From Trichococcus palustris (lineage in GTDB: Bacteria > Bacillota > Bacilli > Lactobacillales > Aerococcaceae), in the NCBI RefSeq assembly GCF_900114465.1, contig NZ_FOTD01000007.1, positions 1 to 64,000 on the forward strand: a stretch of DNA of 64,000 bases. Reading direction: 5' to 3'. Within the stretch, counting starts at the first letter, position 1. Every line of letters starts with the position of its first letter. Positions 53,863-61,948 of this stretch are shown piece after piece. The position numbers and the translations under genes were made by a program. Under the pieces are notes generated by a model. The model was given only the letters and a program-made list of their open reading frames with translations. It was not told the origin of the DNA and did no database searches.

Positions 53863-54366
53863 TCACCAGACAAAAAATTTCAGTATCCCGAAACAGATGC
53901 CGCCACAGATAGCGGCACCGACTGCGGAGTAGGCGCATCCTTTCAAAAAACCGATGAAATGGAAGCGGTAGTCCTTGTATGCAGGATGCCCTTCGCTGCC
54001 GGGCAGAACCATGAATTTTGGCTGGATGGTGCAGAACAGCAGCCAGTCCATGATGAGCAGATCAAACACATTCCATACCATGCCCAAGATGAAGGCATGC
54101 AGGATCAAAACCCAAATGGCCACCTCGGCTGTGGAATAGGTGCGCAAGACACTGAAAAACAGGAAACCGATGATGACGACGATGGCCGGAACGATGAACA
54201 GCCTATACTTTTCCTTGTCCACCGGCGGCAAGTGGACCACTTTTTGAAGTTCTTCCGGATAATCGTGCACCAGTTGTTGCGGGAATTTCCAGGCCGCAAC
54301 AGCGATGACGATCACCCAAAGGACCGACCAGACCAGACCGTCGATGAGGGCTTGCGTAACGTTCAT
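53863..54366 (-). CDS. Hypothetical four-helix membrane protein
   Basis: The 167-residue protein has four hydrophobic segments (VWSVLWVIVIAVAAW, LFIVPAIVVIIGFLFF, WVLILHAFILGMVWNVF, and a C-terminal glycine-rich helix). No family recognised with certainty. ATG at 54366 is preferred because GGGAGG lies 8 bases upstream. It sits between lepB and the Cdd1 gene. Confidence 0.65.
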   Translation of the reverse strand: MNVTQALIDGLVWSVLWVIVIAVAAWKFPQQLVHDYPEELQKVVHLPPVDKEKYRLFIVPAIVVIIGFLFFSVLRTYSTAEVAIWVLILHAFILGMVWNVFDLLIMDWLLFCTIQPKFMVLPGSEGHPAYKDYRFHFIGFLKGCAYSAVGAAICGGICFGILKFFVW

Positions 54367-54393
54367 CCTCATTCCCTCCCTTAACAGGCATTC

Positions 54394-54891
54394 TCACAGC
54401 AAATGGAACGGAAAAATAGAAAAAAGCACCTTGCCGCGGATCTTTCCCTCATGGATGAACGGGTCGGCAAAAGAGCGGCTGTCATGCGAGGCTGCGCGGT
54501 TGTCCCCCAGAAACAGATAGTTGTTCGGCGGCACCTCGAAACGGCCGTCTGATCTGCTCGGATAGTCCACATACGGTTCATCCAGTTCTGTTTGGTTGAC
54601 AGACACGGCGCCGTCGTCATCGATTGAGACGACATCCTCCGGCAGTCCGATGACCCGTTTCACCAAAGTATCCTGGAGTTCGTCGGAATAGAAGACGAGG
54701 ATATCCCCTCTTCTGATGGTTTGGAAATCATGGATGCGCAGCGTGAAGAGCAAATCCTTCGGCTGCAGGGTCGGGACCATAGAATAGGAAGACACCCTCG
54801 TCAAAAAGAAAATGTGCTTCCTGATCAAGGAGGCCGTCCCGATGGCGATGCCGATGAAAAGAACGTATTGATAGATAAGAGTCTGTTCCAT
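54394..54891 (-). CDS. lepB: Signal peptidase I
   Basis: This 165-residue serine protease has one N-terminal membrane helix, nucleophile S37 in SSYSMVPTL, general base K78 in TLVKRVIGLPED and box E FLGDNRAASHDSRSF near residue 125. It cleaves signal peptides of exported proteins. It is short but complete. Its position right behind the exported DUF6448 gene is notable, though a terminator lies between. Confidence 0.93.
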   Translation of the reverse strand: MEQTLIYQYVLFIGIAIGTASLIRKHIFFLTRVSSYSMVPTLQPKDLLFTLRIHDFQTIRRGDILVFYSDELQDTLVKRVIGLPEDVVSIDDDGAVSVNQTELDEPYVDYPSRSDGRFEVPPNNYLFLGDNRAASHDSRSFADPFIHEGKIRGKVLFSIFPFHLL

Positions 54892-54911
54892 AGTAAGGCA
54901 AACCTTTCAAC

Positions 54912-54960
54912 AAAAAATTTAAACGCATACCTTCCCCGCTGATGCGGAGAAGGTATGCGC
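54912..54960 (-). terminator. Terminator after the heliorhodopsin-DUF6448 unit
   Basis: CGCATACCTT and AAGGTATGCG form the stem with an additional inner C/G stem; on the minus strand AAATTTTTTG follows. It separates DUF6448 from lepB. Confidence 0.85.
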
Positions 54961-54986
54961 TCGAAAACCGATTGTGCATGCTCCGC

Positions 54987-55595
54987 TTAGTGGGGATGCG
55001 CCGTGTGCCCATCTTCATGATGATGGTGTTCATGGCCATGCTCCTGGCTTTCGCCTTCCGCCAGTTTAAAGAAGCTGACGTAGGCTTCGATGTACGCCCG
55101 TCCCGCTTCGACATCATCGACGGCAAAATCCTTCAGGGCCATGGCTTTGCTGAACTTCTCCTCCAATTCATGTATTTCTTCTTGTGTGACCAAGCCTTCC
55201 AGCGGCGATAGGTTCCCCGCTGCTATGGCTCTATCCGCCGCCAAAATCTTTTCATCGATGGGCGTTCCCGCTGGTTTCAGCCCTTCGTACGGAGCTCCTT
55301 CCCCCGCCCGGTGGATTCTGACCAGATTCTCAAGGAAATATTTATCCGCTAATTTCTGCGCTTCAGGGCTCAATCCCCTGACTTTCATGCTCAACGCGAA
55401 TATTTCTTTTAGCTCTTCTTCATGTTCCGGCAATATCCACTTCAGGGCATAGTTGATGTTGTTTGTTTCGAGTGCCTTCTTTCCGTCGGCGGCGGTGGGG
55501 CCATCCATGGTATCGCAATGGGCGCGTGCTTTTACCGGAATCAACAGGACCATGACAAAAGTGGCGATCATTCCCATCATCAGCAGCATTTCCAT
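54987..55595 (-). CDS. DUF6448 family exported protein with His-rich tail
   Basis: The 202-residue protein has a signal peptide of about 24 residues ending VKARA, then a mature protein starting HCDTMDGPTAADGKKALE. The domain is helical, with a TPIDEKILAADRAIAAGNLSPLEGL segment. The C-terminus is rich in histidine (HGHEHHHHEDGHTAHPH), suggesting metal binding outside the cell. It follows the heliorhodopsin gene by 50 bases and precedes a terminator, so the two form a bicistronic unit. Function unknown. Confidence 0.83.
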   Translation of the reverse strand: MEMLLMMGMIATFVMVLLIPVKARAHCDTMDGPTAADGKKALETNNINYALKWILPEHEEELKEIFALSMKVRGLSPEAQKLADKYFLENLVRIHRAGEGAPYEGLKPAGTPIDEKILAADRAIAAGNLSPLEGLVTQEEIHELEEKFSKAMALKDFAVDDVEAGRAYIEAYVSFFKLAEGESQEHGHEHHHHEDGHTAHPH

Positions 55596-55645
55596 TTTCT
55601 TCTCGCTCCTTTTTTATAATTCAGTCGTCATTAGATAGGATACGG

Positions 55646-56437
55646 TTACGGTTGCATCGCTCCGAAAAGGACCAACCAGGCCAAGATGGATTTGGCGACC
55701 AGACTTAAGATGATGTAAACTCTTTCGCCATAGATATAGTCTTGCCATTTTCCGATCTTCTTGTACTGCAGAACCATGTTGACAGGGAAAGTGTTGAATG
55801 CTACAAAATACGTCCCGACGATAGCCCAAACAAACCAAGGAACCTGATCAAAATTGCCGTTGCCGAACATGTACAACAGGATGGCTATCCAAGGTGCGAT
55901 TCCGGCAAGAGCCCCCCAGATGAACGGCCCCCAATTGATGTCCTCTTTCGCTTTCCCGGCATTCAATTGTTCCATGACCAAACCGAACAAGTTCATCGAC
56001 GCATTGACGATGAATATCAATACAAGTGATGCGATATCATAGATGCCGAACAAAGTGGCAATCAAAACGATCATGATGGAGGAACTAAGCGCGTATTCGA
56101 ACCAACGGAATTTGTTGATGCCTCGATCCAAATCGGCATTGTAGATGTCATTCAGCTTCTTCGGTATTGAAATGAGCGCATGCGCACAGGCGGATATGAA
56201 TAAAAATGAAGCCACCAAAACACCGAACGGCAACTCGAACAGTACTTTCGATGACAATTCGAGCGACCTTGTCTCTTGGTTGAAAGCCAAATAATTTTGA
56301 GTGATCTGCGGCGCAAATTCGCCGATTTTTTGGATGACGTTCGTGGCCAGGAAAAGCATCGCAATCCCCTGCAACAGATGTAGACCTCCCATAATCAGGT
56401 TGAATTTCCGTAGCTTGGCATATGTAATCTCTCTCAT
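55646..56437 (-). CDS. Heliorhodopsin
   Basis: The 263-residue protein has seven helices. The family signature of helix 3, FRWFEYALSSSIMIVLIA, gives counterion E114. Helix 7 has the retinal Schiff-base lysine K249 in GERVYIILSLVAKSILAW. Conserved H20 and H86 are present. Helix 4 has FIVNASMNLFG and helix 5 APWIAILLYM. Heliorhodopsins have inverted topology, are generally not pumps, and are believed to sense light. ATG at 56437 follows AAGGGAG; the longer frame to 56713 lacks signals. No retinal-forming dioxygenase gene is seen. Confidence 0.97.
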   Translation of the reverse strand: MREITYAKLRKFNLIMGGLHLLQGIAMLFLATNVIQKIGEFAPQITQNYLAFNQETRSLELSSKVLFELPFGVLVASFLFISACAHALISIPKKLNDIYNADLDRGINKFRWFEYALSSSIMIVLIATLFGIYDIASLVLIFIVNASMNLFGLVMEQLNAGKAKEDINWGPFIWGALAGIAPWIAILLYMFGNGNFDQVPWFVWAIVGTYFVAFNTFPVNMVLQYKKIGKWQDYIYGERVYIILSLVAKSILAWLVLFGAMQP

Positions 56438-56525
56438 TTTTTTCACGCTCCCTTTCTTTGCCATCTTTTGCAACGTGAACCGGCCTCTACTCGAAGCTTG
56501 AGCCCCTAATCTGCTGCTCAATTTT

Positions 56526-56555
56526 ATTATATTCCAACGGGCTGGTGAAAGCCAA
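56526..56555 (-). promoter_or_regulatory. Heliorhodopsin promoter
   Basis: TTGGCT (56550-56555), 18 bases, TATAAT (56526-56531). The leader to the ATG is about 80 bases. Confidence 0.7.
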
Positions 56556-56605
56556 CCGGAGCTCCTGACCGTTAAGTGCAATCGATATCCACCGCCCGGT
56601 TGGTT

Positions 56606-56614
56606 TGTTATAAT
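56606..56614 (+). promoter_or_regulatory. Extended -10 promoter of the PNPOx-like gene
   Basis: TGTTATAAT is an extended -10 (TG-N-TATAAT) with TATAAT at 56609-56614 and no clear -35. It is back-to-back with the heliorhodopsin promoter. Confidence 0.6.
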
Positions 56615-56648
56615 GAGATCATCATAAGAAATGGATGGTGATCTTCCC

Positions 56649-57074
56649 ATGCCGACGATTGAGAAAAAAATGATTGCAGAAAATAATTTTTGTGTGCTCG
56701 CCACCTGCAGCAATTATCTGCCCAACAGCTCCCTGATGCAGTACATATGCGACGAAAGTTGCACCCAGTTATTTATGCTGACCCTCAAAGGCAGCGTCAA
56801 ACAGCTGAACATCGCGGCCAATCCACATGTGAGCCTGCTGATCGACAATCGCGCCGCTCGGTCGAATGCTCCCATCCAAGCCTTGACCGTCTACGGCACG
56901 GCAGAATTTGTTCAAGATGCTAAAAAGATCAAGGAAATCGGGCAGCTGTTGGTCGAACAGAACGGAGATTTGGGAAAAATTGCGTCAGATAACCAACTCA
57001 TGGTCATCCGTGTCCGCGCCGAAAAGTTCCTTCTTCTGGATGGCGTGAACGACAAAAGCTACACGGAGCTATGA
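56649..57074 (+). CDS. Pyridoxamine 5'-phosphate oxidase-like flavoprotein
   Basis: The 141-residue protein has the split-barrel pattern: IEKKMIAENNFCVLATCSN at the start, LFMLTLKGSVKQLNIAANPHVSLLIDNR near residue 40 and ALTVYGTAEFV near residue 75. Such proteins bind FMN or F420-type flavins. ATG at 56649 follows GGTGATC. It diverges from the heliorhodopsin gene. Confidence 0.87.
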   Translation: MPTIEKKMIAENNFCVLATCSNYLPNSSLMQYICDESCTQLFMLTLKGSVKQLNIAANPHVSLLIDNRAARSNAPIQALTVYGTAEFVQDAKKIKEIGQLLVEQNGDLGKIASDNQLMVIRVRAEKFLLLDGVNDKSYTEL

Positions 57075-57119
57075 CGTCGAAGCGATCCGCTTTGGCAGCC
57101 AGTAAATGCATCCCTGAAA

Positions 57120-57174
57120 CCGGAAAGACTGGGCATCCATCAGAATCGTTCTGGTGGACGCCCAGCCTTTCCGG
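57120..57174. terminator. Long hairpin after the PNPOx-like gene
   Basis: CCGGAAAGACTGGGC and GCCCAGCCTTTCCGG make a strong stem with an extended loop stem. There is no T-run, so termination is uncertain. The rest of 57075-57419 has no gene. Confidence 0.55.
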
Positions 57175-57419
57175 CCGTTCAAATATATTCAGCTATCCTT
57201 CTATGTTGGCTCATACTTTCTAAGACGGGTACCTGTCAAAAATCTGGCCGGACTCATCCTGCCGTTTCGGTCAAAACAATTTTGCCGCACCTTCAGCCGC
57301 ACTCGATTAAGCGATCAGCGTGCGGATGACTTTTGAAATTTCCGTGTTGTCCAAGTATGCTCCTCTTACAGGAGCCTTTTCATCTGCTATTTCCTCCTCT
57401 TCGGCATAAGACGCTGTGT

Positions 57420-58061
57420 TCAGATTCCCTCTTGCTCCATTTTTTCATCCATCCATTTGTCATGCACAGATCCGAAAATACAAATCGCGACCAGAGCGCC
57501 GATGAGTGCCATCAACATATCCCAGAGGCTGTCCCAGACATCCCCCTGAAAGCCCATCACGATTTCTGGCGGAATGCCGAACAGGAGCGCCACCATAAAT
57601 TCCAGCAGCTCATAGAACGCGCTGTAGCCAAGGCACATCACAATCACGATGAAAGACAACATGCGTCCTTTTTTGACGTACCCGCCTCTCGACAAGAGTT
57701 CCTTCGTCAGGAAGGAGGGTGAAAAGCCTTGCGCAAAATGGCCCGCCCTATCATAATAATTCCGCCTCAAGCCCCATGTATCCTTCAAAAAATTGAAAAA
57801 AGGATTTTCTGAGTAAGTATAGTGCGCACCCACCAACAAGATGAGCATATGCAAAAAGACGATCACATAGACAAAGGAGGTGAAACTGAATTTCCGGTAT
57901 GTCCCTGCCAAGACTGAGACAATCAAAATGGCCGGAACTGCTTGTCCAAACCAGAATAGATGATTTACGGGGTTGATGGCGGATGCTGTCAGTGCAATCA
58001 GGAACAGCACGAATAGGCCGATGTGTATCGGGTTTATTCCTTTCCAGACTCTGGCGCTCAT
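57420..58061 (-). CDS. DUF2238 (YjdF-like) membrane protein
   Basis: The 213-residue protein has about six helices and the family marks HYTYSENPFFNFLKDTWGLRRNYYDRAGHFAQGF near residue 79 and SAFYELLEFMVALLFG near residue 148. ATG at 58061 follows GAGAGGGTGG. It may help a membrane process, but the role of the family is unknown. Confidence 0.87.
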   Translation of the reverse strand: MSARVWKGINPIHIGLFVLFLIALTASAINPVNHLFWFGQAVPAILIVSVLAGTYRKFSFTSFVYVIVFLHMLILLVGAHYTYSENPFFNFLKDTWGLRRNYYDRAGHFAQGFSPSFLTKELLSRGGYVKKGRMLSFIVIVMCLGYSAFYELLEFMVALLFGIPPEIVMGFQGDVWDSLWDMLMALIGALVAICIFGSVHDKWMDEKMEQEGI

Positions 58062-58160
58062 GAAAAAACCACCCTCTCTTACCAAACGGTTACCGCTCGG
58101 TCCGTTCAGGAAAGCCTGGATTTAAAGCCCTGCTCATACCTGAATGCTGCTTGGCCCTTT

Positions 58161-58856
58161 TCAATCGATTGCCGCATCATTGCTGAATCCCCTTTGTTCC
58201 CAATAGCCTCTGTAGTTCACATCATCGGATAATTCGATGCGCGTGATCCATTTGATCCATTTGTAGCCCAGTTTGTCTTCCGCGACCAATTGGAAGGGGA
58301 AGCCCCTTTCCGGAGGCAGGACGACGTCATTCATTTTATATGCGATCATCATATTCCTGTCCAAAATGGTCTGCAATGGCAAGGAGGTGCTGTAGCCATC
58401 CACCGCGTAGAAAATGACCGTTTTGGCGCCTTCCTTTACGCCCACCTCGGCAAAGATATCCTTCAGTAGAACGCCTTGCCAGAGAATGTCGACACTCCAC
58501 CCTTCGACGCAATTCAGCGTCACCAGCTTCTTGTACTGCTTGTTGTCCAGCACTTCCTCATAGGTCAATTCAGCCGGTTTCTCGACCAATCCGTCAATTT
58601 TTAGCCTGTACGAATCTATATCTATGTATTGTGGTCCTTTGATGGAGTTTTCCCTGAAATCGGCAATCGAAGACAGATCTTTGCCTTCATATTCGGTCAC
58701 TTCAACCTTTGTCAATTCTTCGATGCTGGATTTTCCCGCGTCGCCGGAAGTGGATGTACCGCAACCGGCTAACAATAAAAGGACAAAAAGAAGCATGCTC
58801 CAAAAAGTTATGCGCTTGACTGTAGCTACTTTCCTACTACTTGTTGTATGTTGCAT
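58161..58856 (-). CDS. Molybdopterin-dependent oxidoreductase lipoprotein
   Basis: The 231-residue protein begins with a lipoprotein signal ending LLLLAGCG and then a sulfite-oxidase-type molybdopterin domain: IDGLVEKPAELTYEEVL, the metal-ligand Cys in LVTLNCVEGWSVDILWQGVLL and YKWIKWITRIEL. It resembles MsrP/YedY-like catalytic subunits that repair oxidised methionine or reduce other substrates, but here is a lipid-anchored outside protein. No heme b partner gene (YedZ) is adjacent. ATG at 58856 follows AGGGA. Confidence 0.87.
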   Translation of the reverse strand: MQHTTSSRKVATVKRITFWSMLLFVLLLLAGCGTSTSGDAGKSSIEELTKVEVTEYEGKDLSSIADFRENSIKGPQYIDIDSYRLKIDGLVEKPAELTYEEVLDNKQYKKLVTLNCVEGWSVDILWQGVLLKDIFAEVGVKEGAKTVIFYAVDGYSTSLPLQTILDRNMMIAYKMNDVVLPPERGFPFQLVAEDKLGYKWIKWITRIELSDDVNYRGYWEQRGFSNDAAID

Positions 58857-58944
58857 CAGCAATCCCTACTTTCTGAAAACAAGGAAAAGATGGTTGCATG
58901 ATGACGTTCCCGACAGATTGGATCTGATTTTAGAAAAAACAGCT

Positions 58945-59616
58945 TTAAAACCCGCGCGTCTGCCCTTTCCATGGCGCCTCTATTCCTTCAAGGTACTCTT
59001 CGACGCTTGGTCCCTTGAGTTTGTGAAGCCGCCAACTACCGTAGATATAGCTGGGGACCAGACCGATGATGCTGACAGGAAATCCTAAAAGCGTATTGAG
59101 CCAGATCAAACCAATGATATTTCCACTCAAAAAAAGACTTATCTGAAGCACTAGGCGAATCAGAAAAAAGATCGTCCATATCCAAGTCACTTCGCGATAG
59201 GCAGGTTTAACATCCTTGCGCCAATACCATTTCAAATCCCACCCCCGCGTCAAATGGCTTGCCCAGGCTGCCAGCGGCTTGCCCATCAGCAGGCTCGTAA
59301 AAGATAGCAAAAAAACAAAAGCACTGCTTATGATTTTTGGGATGAAATAATTGGATGCATTGCCGGCAAAATAGGCAAATCCCGAAGCAATCAGCCCCCC
59401 TAACAATCCCCCGGTTGCATAATAGAAAGGCTGTTTGGAAAGCAATCGGATAATGCAGAATAGAAGTGCAACTCCTACAGACGAAAAAATAGCCGTGTTC
59501 AACCCGTAGAACCCATTGATGAGCACAAAAACCAATGACGGAAAAACGGCATCGAAGCTCTTGCCAGAAAGAATCAAACTCATTTCTTCGATAACTTCTT
59601 TTCCTTTAATTGCCAT
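58945..59616 (-). CDS. DUF3159 membrane protein
   Basis: The 223-residue protein has about six helices and the DUF3159 marks FPSLVFVLINGFYGLNTAI near residue 25 and WASHLTRGWDLKWYWRKDVKPAYREVTWIW near residue 118. ATG at 59616 follows GGGGGAGG. Unknown function; common in actinobacteria and some Gram-positives. Confidence 0.85.
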   Translation of the reverse strand: MAIKGKEVIEEMSLILSGKSFDAVFPSLVFVLINGFYGLNTAIFSSVGVALLFCIIRLLSKQPFYYATGGLLGGLIASGFAYFAGNASNYFIPKIISSAFVFLLSFTSLLMGKPLAAWASHLTRGWDLKWYWRKDVKPAYREVTWIWTIFFLIRLVLQISLFLSGNIIGLIWLNTLLGFPVSIIGLVPSYIYGSWRLHKLKGPSVEEYLEGIEAPWKGQTRGF

Positions 59617-59659
59617 CGCACCTCCCCCGTTCCTGTATCTACCCATTCCTTACAAGCAA

Positions 59660-60004
59660 TCATTTGCTGATGATATCCGTTTTACGGGAACCCAGGAAAA
59701 AGTCCAGCCAGTCGCCCTTGCTCCGGTAGAACGCGACTAATACGTACAGACTGCCGGCGAAAAATCCGAGTGTCATCATCGCAACGATCCACGCGACCAT
59801 GAGCACCTTGTTCTTTTCCCGAAAGGCAATCCACATCGAAAAGAGCGTGAAACCAACATAGAGATCGATGAGCGATACAATCCCCCAAGGATTCGCCAAC
59901 AACGCCGCTCCATCCTTGGCAAAATTACCGTTGGTGAAGCCGTTCAACAAGACGGCCGTCATGGCGAACAGTCCCAACAAAGCAATCATTTTTCCAAGCT
60001 TCAT
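59660..60004 (-). CDS. Small membrane protein (DUF1475/DUF2834-like)
   Basis: The 114-residue protein has three to four helices; NPWGIVSLIDLYVGFTLFSMWIAF near residue 39 resembles small bacterial proteins of the DUF1475 or DUF2834 type. Family assignment is tentative. It is 34 bases after the next membrane gene and 43 bases before DUF3159, so the run is likely one transcript. Confidence 0.65.
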   Translation of the reverse strand: MKLGKMIALLGLFAMTAVLLNGFTNGNFAKDGAALLANPWGIVSLIDLYVGFTLFSMWIAFREKNKVLMVAWIVAMMTLGFFAGSLYVLVAFYRSKGDWLDFFLGSRKTDIISK

Positions 60005-60038
60005 CTACGCACCTCTGTAGTTTTGTCTTATTGTTGTT

Positions 60039-60371
60039 TTATTGCTGACCATATTTTACCGCAACATATTCGATAATGATGCCGTAAACGATTCCTGCCA
60101 GGAAGCCTATCACATCATCGAAGCCGGTGGCACTGTAGAAAGCGAAAGAAACAAAAAACCCCAGAAGGGCACCCCGTCCCAGGGCTTTGGGCAGTCCCAA
60201 GTTCCCGCCAGCCAGCCCGATCACCACGCCCATAAGGAGGCGGTTGTACCAGAAGGCGAACAAATAGCTGGCATCCCTGCCAAAACCTGACCTCAGCTGG
60301 GCACCGATGATGCATACAATCCCCAAAACGGCGCCGGCGGTAATGCATACCTTCATTCTTTTCGTCAGCAT
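60039..60371 (-). CDS. Small hypothetical membrane protein
   Basis: This 110-residue protein has three hydrophobic segments (VCITAGAVLGIVCIIGAQL, LLMGVVIGLAGGNLGLP, LLGFFVSFAFYSATGFDDVIGFLAGIVYG). No family recognised. It starts after GGGGAGCG and heads the run of membrane genes down to the molybdopterin lipoprotein. Confidence 0.65.
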   Translation of the reverse strand: MLTKRMKVCITAGAVLGIVCIIGAQLRSGFGRDASYLFAFWYNRLLMGVVIGLAGGNLGLPKALGRGALLGFFVSFAFYSATGFDDVIGFLAGIVYGIIIEYVAVKYGQQ

Positions 60372-60448
60372 TCTTTTCGCTCCCCCTAATTGACCGTTTC
60401 TGCGGTCTTGGCTGGTTAGCCCTGCATTTGCCTCTTTTAGCAGCGTTT

Positions 60449-60964
60449 TTAATCCTGTTTATTCAACAATTCGCATAATGTTTGCCCAAATTTCTTCGCA
60501 TTTTCAGGGCCATCCGCCGTGACGATGTTTCCATCCACAACTACGCCTTCATCCGTATAATGAGCTCCTTTGTCTTCGATCGCCTTAATTTCGCTCTCGA
60601 AAACCGTCGCATTTTTTTTCTTCAGAAGGCCTGCATTGGCCAAAATGACCGGAGCGATGCAGATGGCCGCCACCGTCTTGCTTAGACCGTGCATGGCTTG
60701 TGCGATTTTGAAGGCATGGGGATCATCGAAGAATACCCGACTGCCTTTTCCTCCCACAAAAATGACCGCCTCGAAATCATTGGTATCGACATCCTCCAAC
60801 ACCATATCCGACTGCGCAACGCCTCCCCTCACACCTGTGCATGTGCCCGTTTTATGGCTGGCTATCCACGTTTCATAGCCGCACTTGGTCAATTCCTCCT
60901 GTGGCATAAATAATTCTTCGTCCCGAAAGTCATCCGGTGCTATTACAAATAATACTTTTTTCAT
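60449..60964 (-). CDS. DJ-1/PfpI family protein
   Basis: The 171-residue protein has the glutamine amidotransferase-like fold, LFVIAPDDFRDEELF near the start with a conserved acid, AVIFVGGKGSRVFFDD near residue 80 and the reactive cysteine in VAAICIAPVILANAGLL near residue 105. Relatives act in stress defence, as chaperones, deglycases or peptidases. ATG at 60964 follows AAGAGGAAC. Confidence 0.9.
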   Translation of the reverse strand: MKKVLFVIAPDDFRDEELFMPQEELTKCGYETWIASHKTGTCTGVRGGVAQSDMVLEDVDTNDFEAVIFVGGKGSRVFFDDPHAFKIAQAMHGLSKTVAAICIAPVILANAGLLKKKNATVFESEIKAIEDKGAHYTDEGVVVDGNIVTADGPENAKKFGQTLCELLNKQD

Positions 60965-61046
60965 GTGAGTTCCTCTTTTCTTTTTTTCGCTGAATAAACG
61001 TTTTTCCATAAACGCTAAACGAGAAAACGCTTACTTTAATGGTTTC

Positions 61047-61052
61047 ATTATA
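61047..61052 (-). promoter_or_regulatory. -10 box upstream of the DJ-1 gene
   Basis: TATAAT on the minus strand with only a weak -35 (TTGGAT at 19 bases). Confidence 0.5.
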
Positions 61053-61117
61053 CCATATAGTTACTCGTCCCATCCAAATCATCCTACTGTTTATTTGCAA
61101 TCCTCGGTTTAATGTTG

Positions 61118-61170
61118 AAAAAGAGCCGTCCATCAGTTTTCAGCGAAAACTGATGGACGGCTCTTTTTTC
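61118..61170. terminator. Terminator after the YueI-like gene
   Basis: A perfect stem (AAAAAGAGCCGTCCATCAGT and its complement) with A- and T-runs. It lies downstream of module D copy 3, so that module is inside the transcript. Confidence 0.93.
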
Positions 61171-61262
61171 ATATAGACCTTATAAGACTGGGACATAAGT
61201 CCTAGCTATCGTATTTCCTAACAATTAGTCGTAAACGTGTTCTGAATCCCAGAAATCTCCGC

Positions 61263-61318
61263 CTAAGTTGACTACCACACGCGGACAAAAAGCGTCCGCT
61301 TCGTGTTAGTCCTCTTAG
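61263..61318. repeat. Structured hairpin module D, copy 3
   Basis: Nested pairing CTAAG...CTTAG, GACTA/TAGTC with CACACG/CGTGT, and a tip CGGAC-AAAAAGC-GTCCG. It is 40 bases after the YueI-like stop and before its terminator, i.e. in a 3' untranslated region. The flanks (GCTC-A-TTCTA, GGAATTCATC) also match copy 2. Confidence 0.75.
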
Positions 61319-61357
61319 CGCTCGACTTCTAGACGGAATTCATCGCACTCTCGATCT

Positions 61358-61927
61358 CTAAAGCGCGCTGCGGCGCAATTGATAAAAATATTGCACGATC
61401 GGATGTTTCAATTTCATCTTCTTGTCCATATCCAAAATCCGTTTTTTCCCGACACGTCTGTCGACCAAAGCCAAAACATTCAACAGGATGTCCTTGCTCG
61501 CAAGGCTGTCTTCGATGGACTGCGTCAAAAACGTATTCGCGACCGCATTGAAATCCGCTTTGCTTAACGCTGTTTGGGCCGCAATCATTTCCTTTGCGTA
61601 GACCAGCAATTTGCGGTCCCTTGCAATCACCGCCAAACGCTCCTCTGGTACTTTCCCGCCCATATCTTTCCTGACCGCCTCGATGTCTTCCTGGCTGACT
61701 GGAAGGTTCAGGTTCGGGTCGCCCTTTATCTCCTGCTCCGACTGAAACCAGCGGATCCGAGTCGTTGCATCCTTCATATTGAATACTTTCTTTTTATCCA
61801 CGGTAAGGTAGCACTGACCGGCTTTTTCCGGTGTATAGCGGTAGCTGGTGGAGATGTATTCCACCCTGCCCACAAGCGCAGGATATAGGAAGCTCTCCAA
61901 TTGTTGTTTCATTTTACTCCAGATCAT
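61358..61927 (-). CDS. YueI family protein (DUF1694)
   Basis: The 189-residue protein matches YueI of Gram-positive bacteria: FLYPALVGRVEYISTSYRYTPEKAGQCYLTVDKKK near the start, and VPEERLAVIARDRKLLVYAKEM near residue 93. The fold is related to ribosomal L7Ae-type in family annotations, role unknown. Confidence 0.85.
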   Translation of the reverse strand: MIWSKMKQQLESFLYPALVGRVEYISTSYRYTPEKAGQCYLTVDKKKVFNMKDATTRIRWFQSEQEIKGDPNLNLPVSQEDIEAVRKDMGGKVPEERLAVIARDRKLLVYAKEMIAAQTALSKADFNAVANTFLTQSIEDSLASKDILLNVLALVDRRVGKKRILDMDKKMKLKHPIVQYFYQLRRSAL

Positions 61928-61948
61928 ATTTCCTCCGATATTATGCTA

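Noticed and set aside
55646-56437. A type-1 rhodopsin proton or chloride pump
   Set aside because: Helix 3 has the heliorhodopsin FRW-EY-LSSS motif and helix 7 the GERVY-LSLVAKS motif rather than the pump triplet of type-1 rhodopsins.
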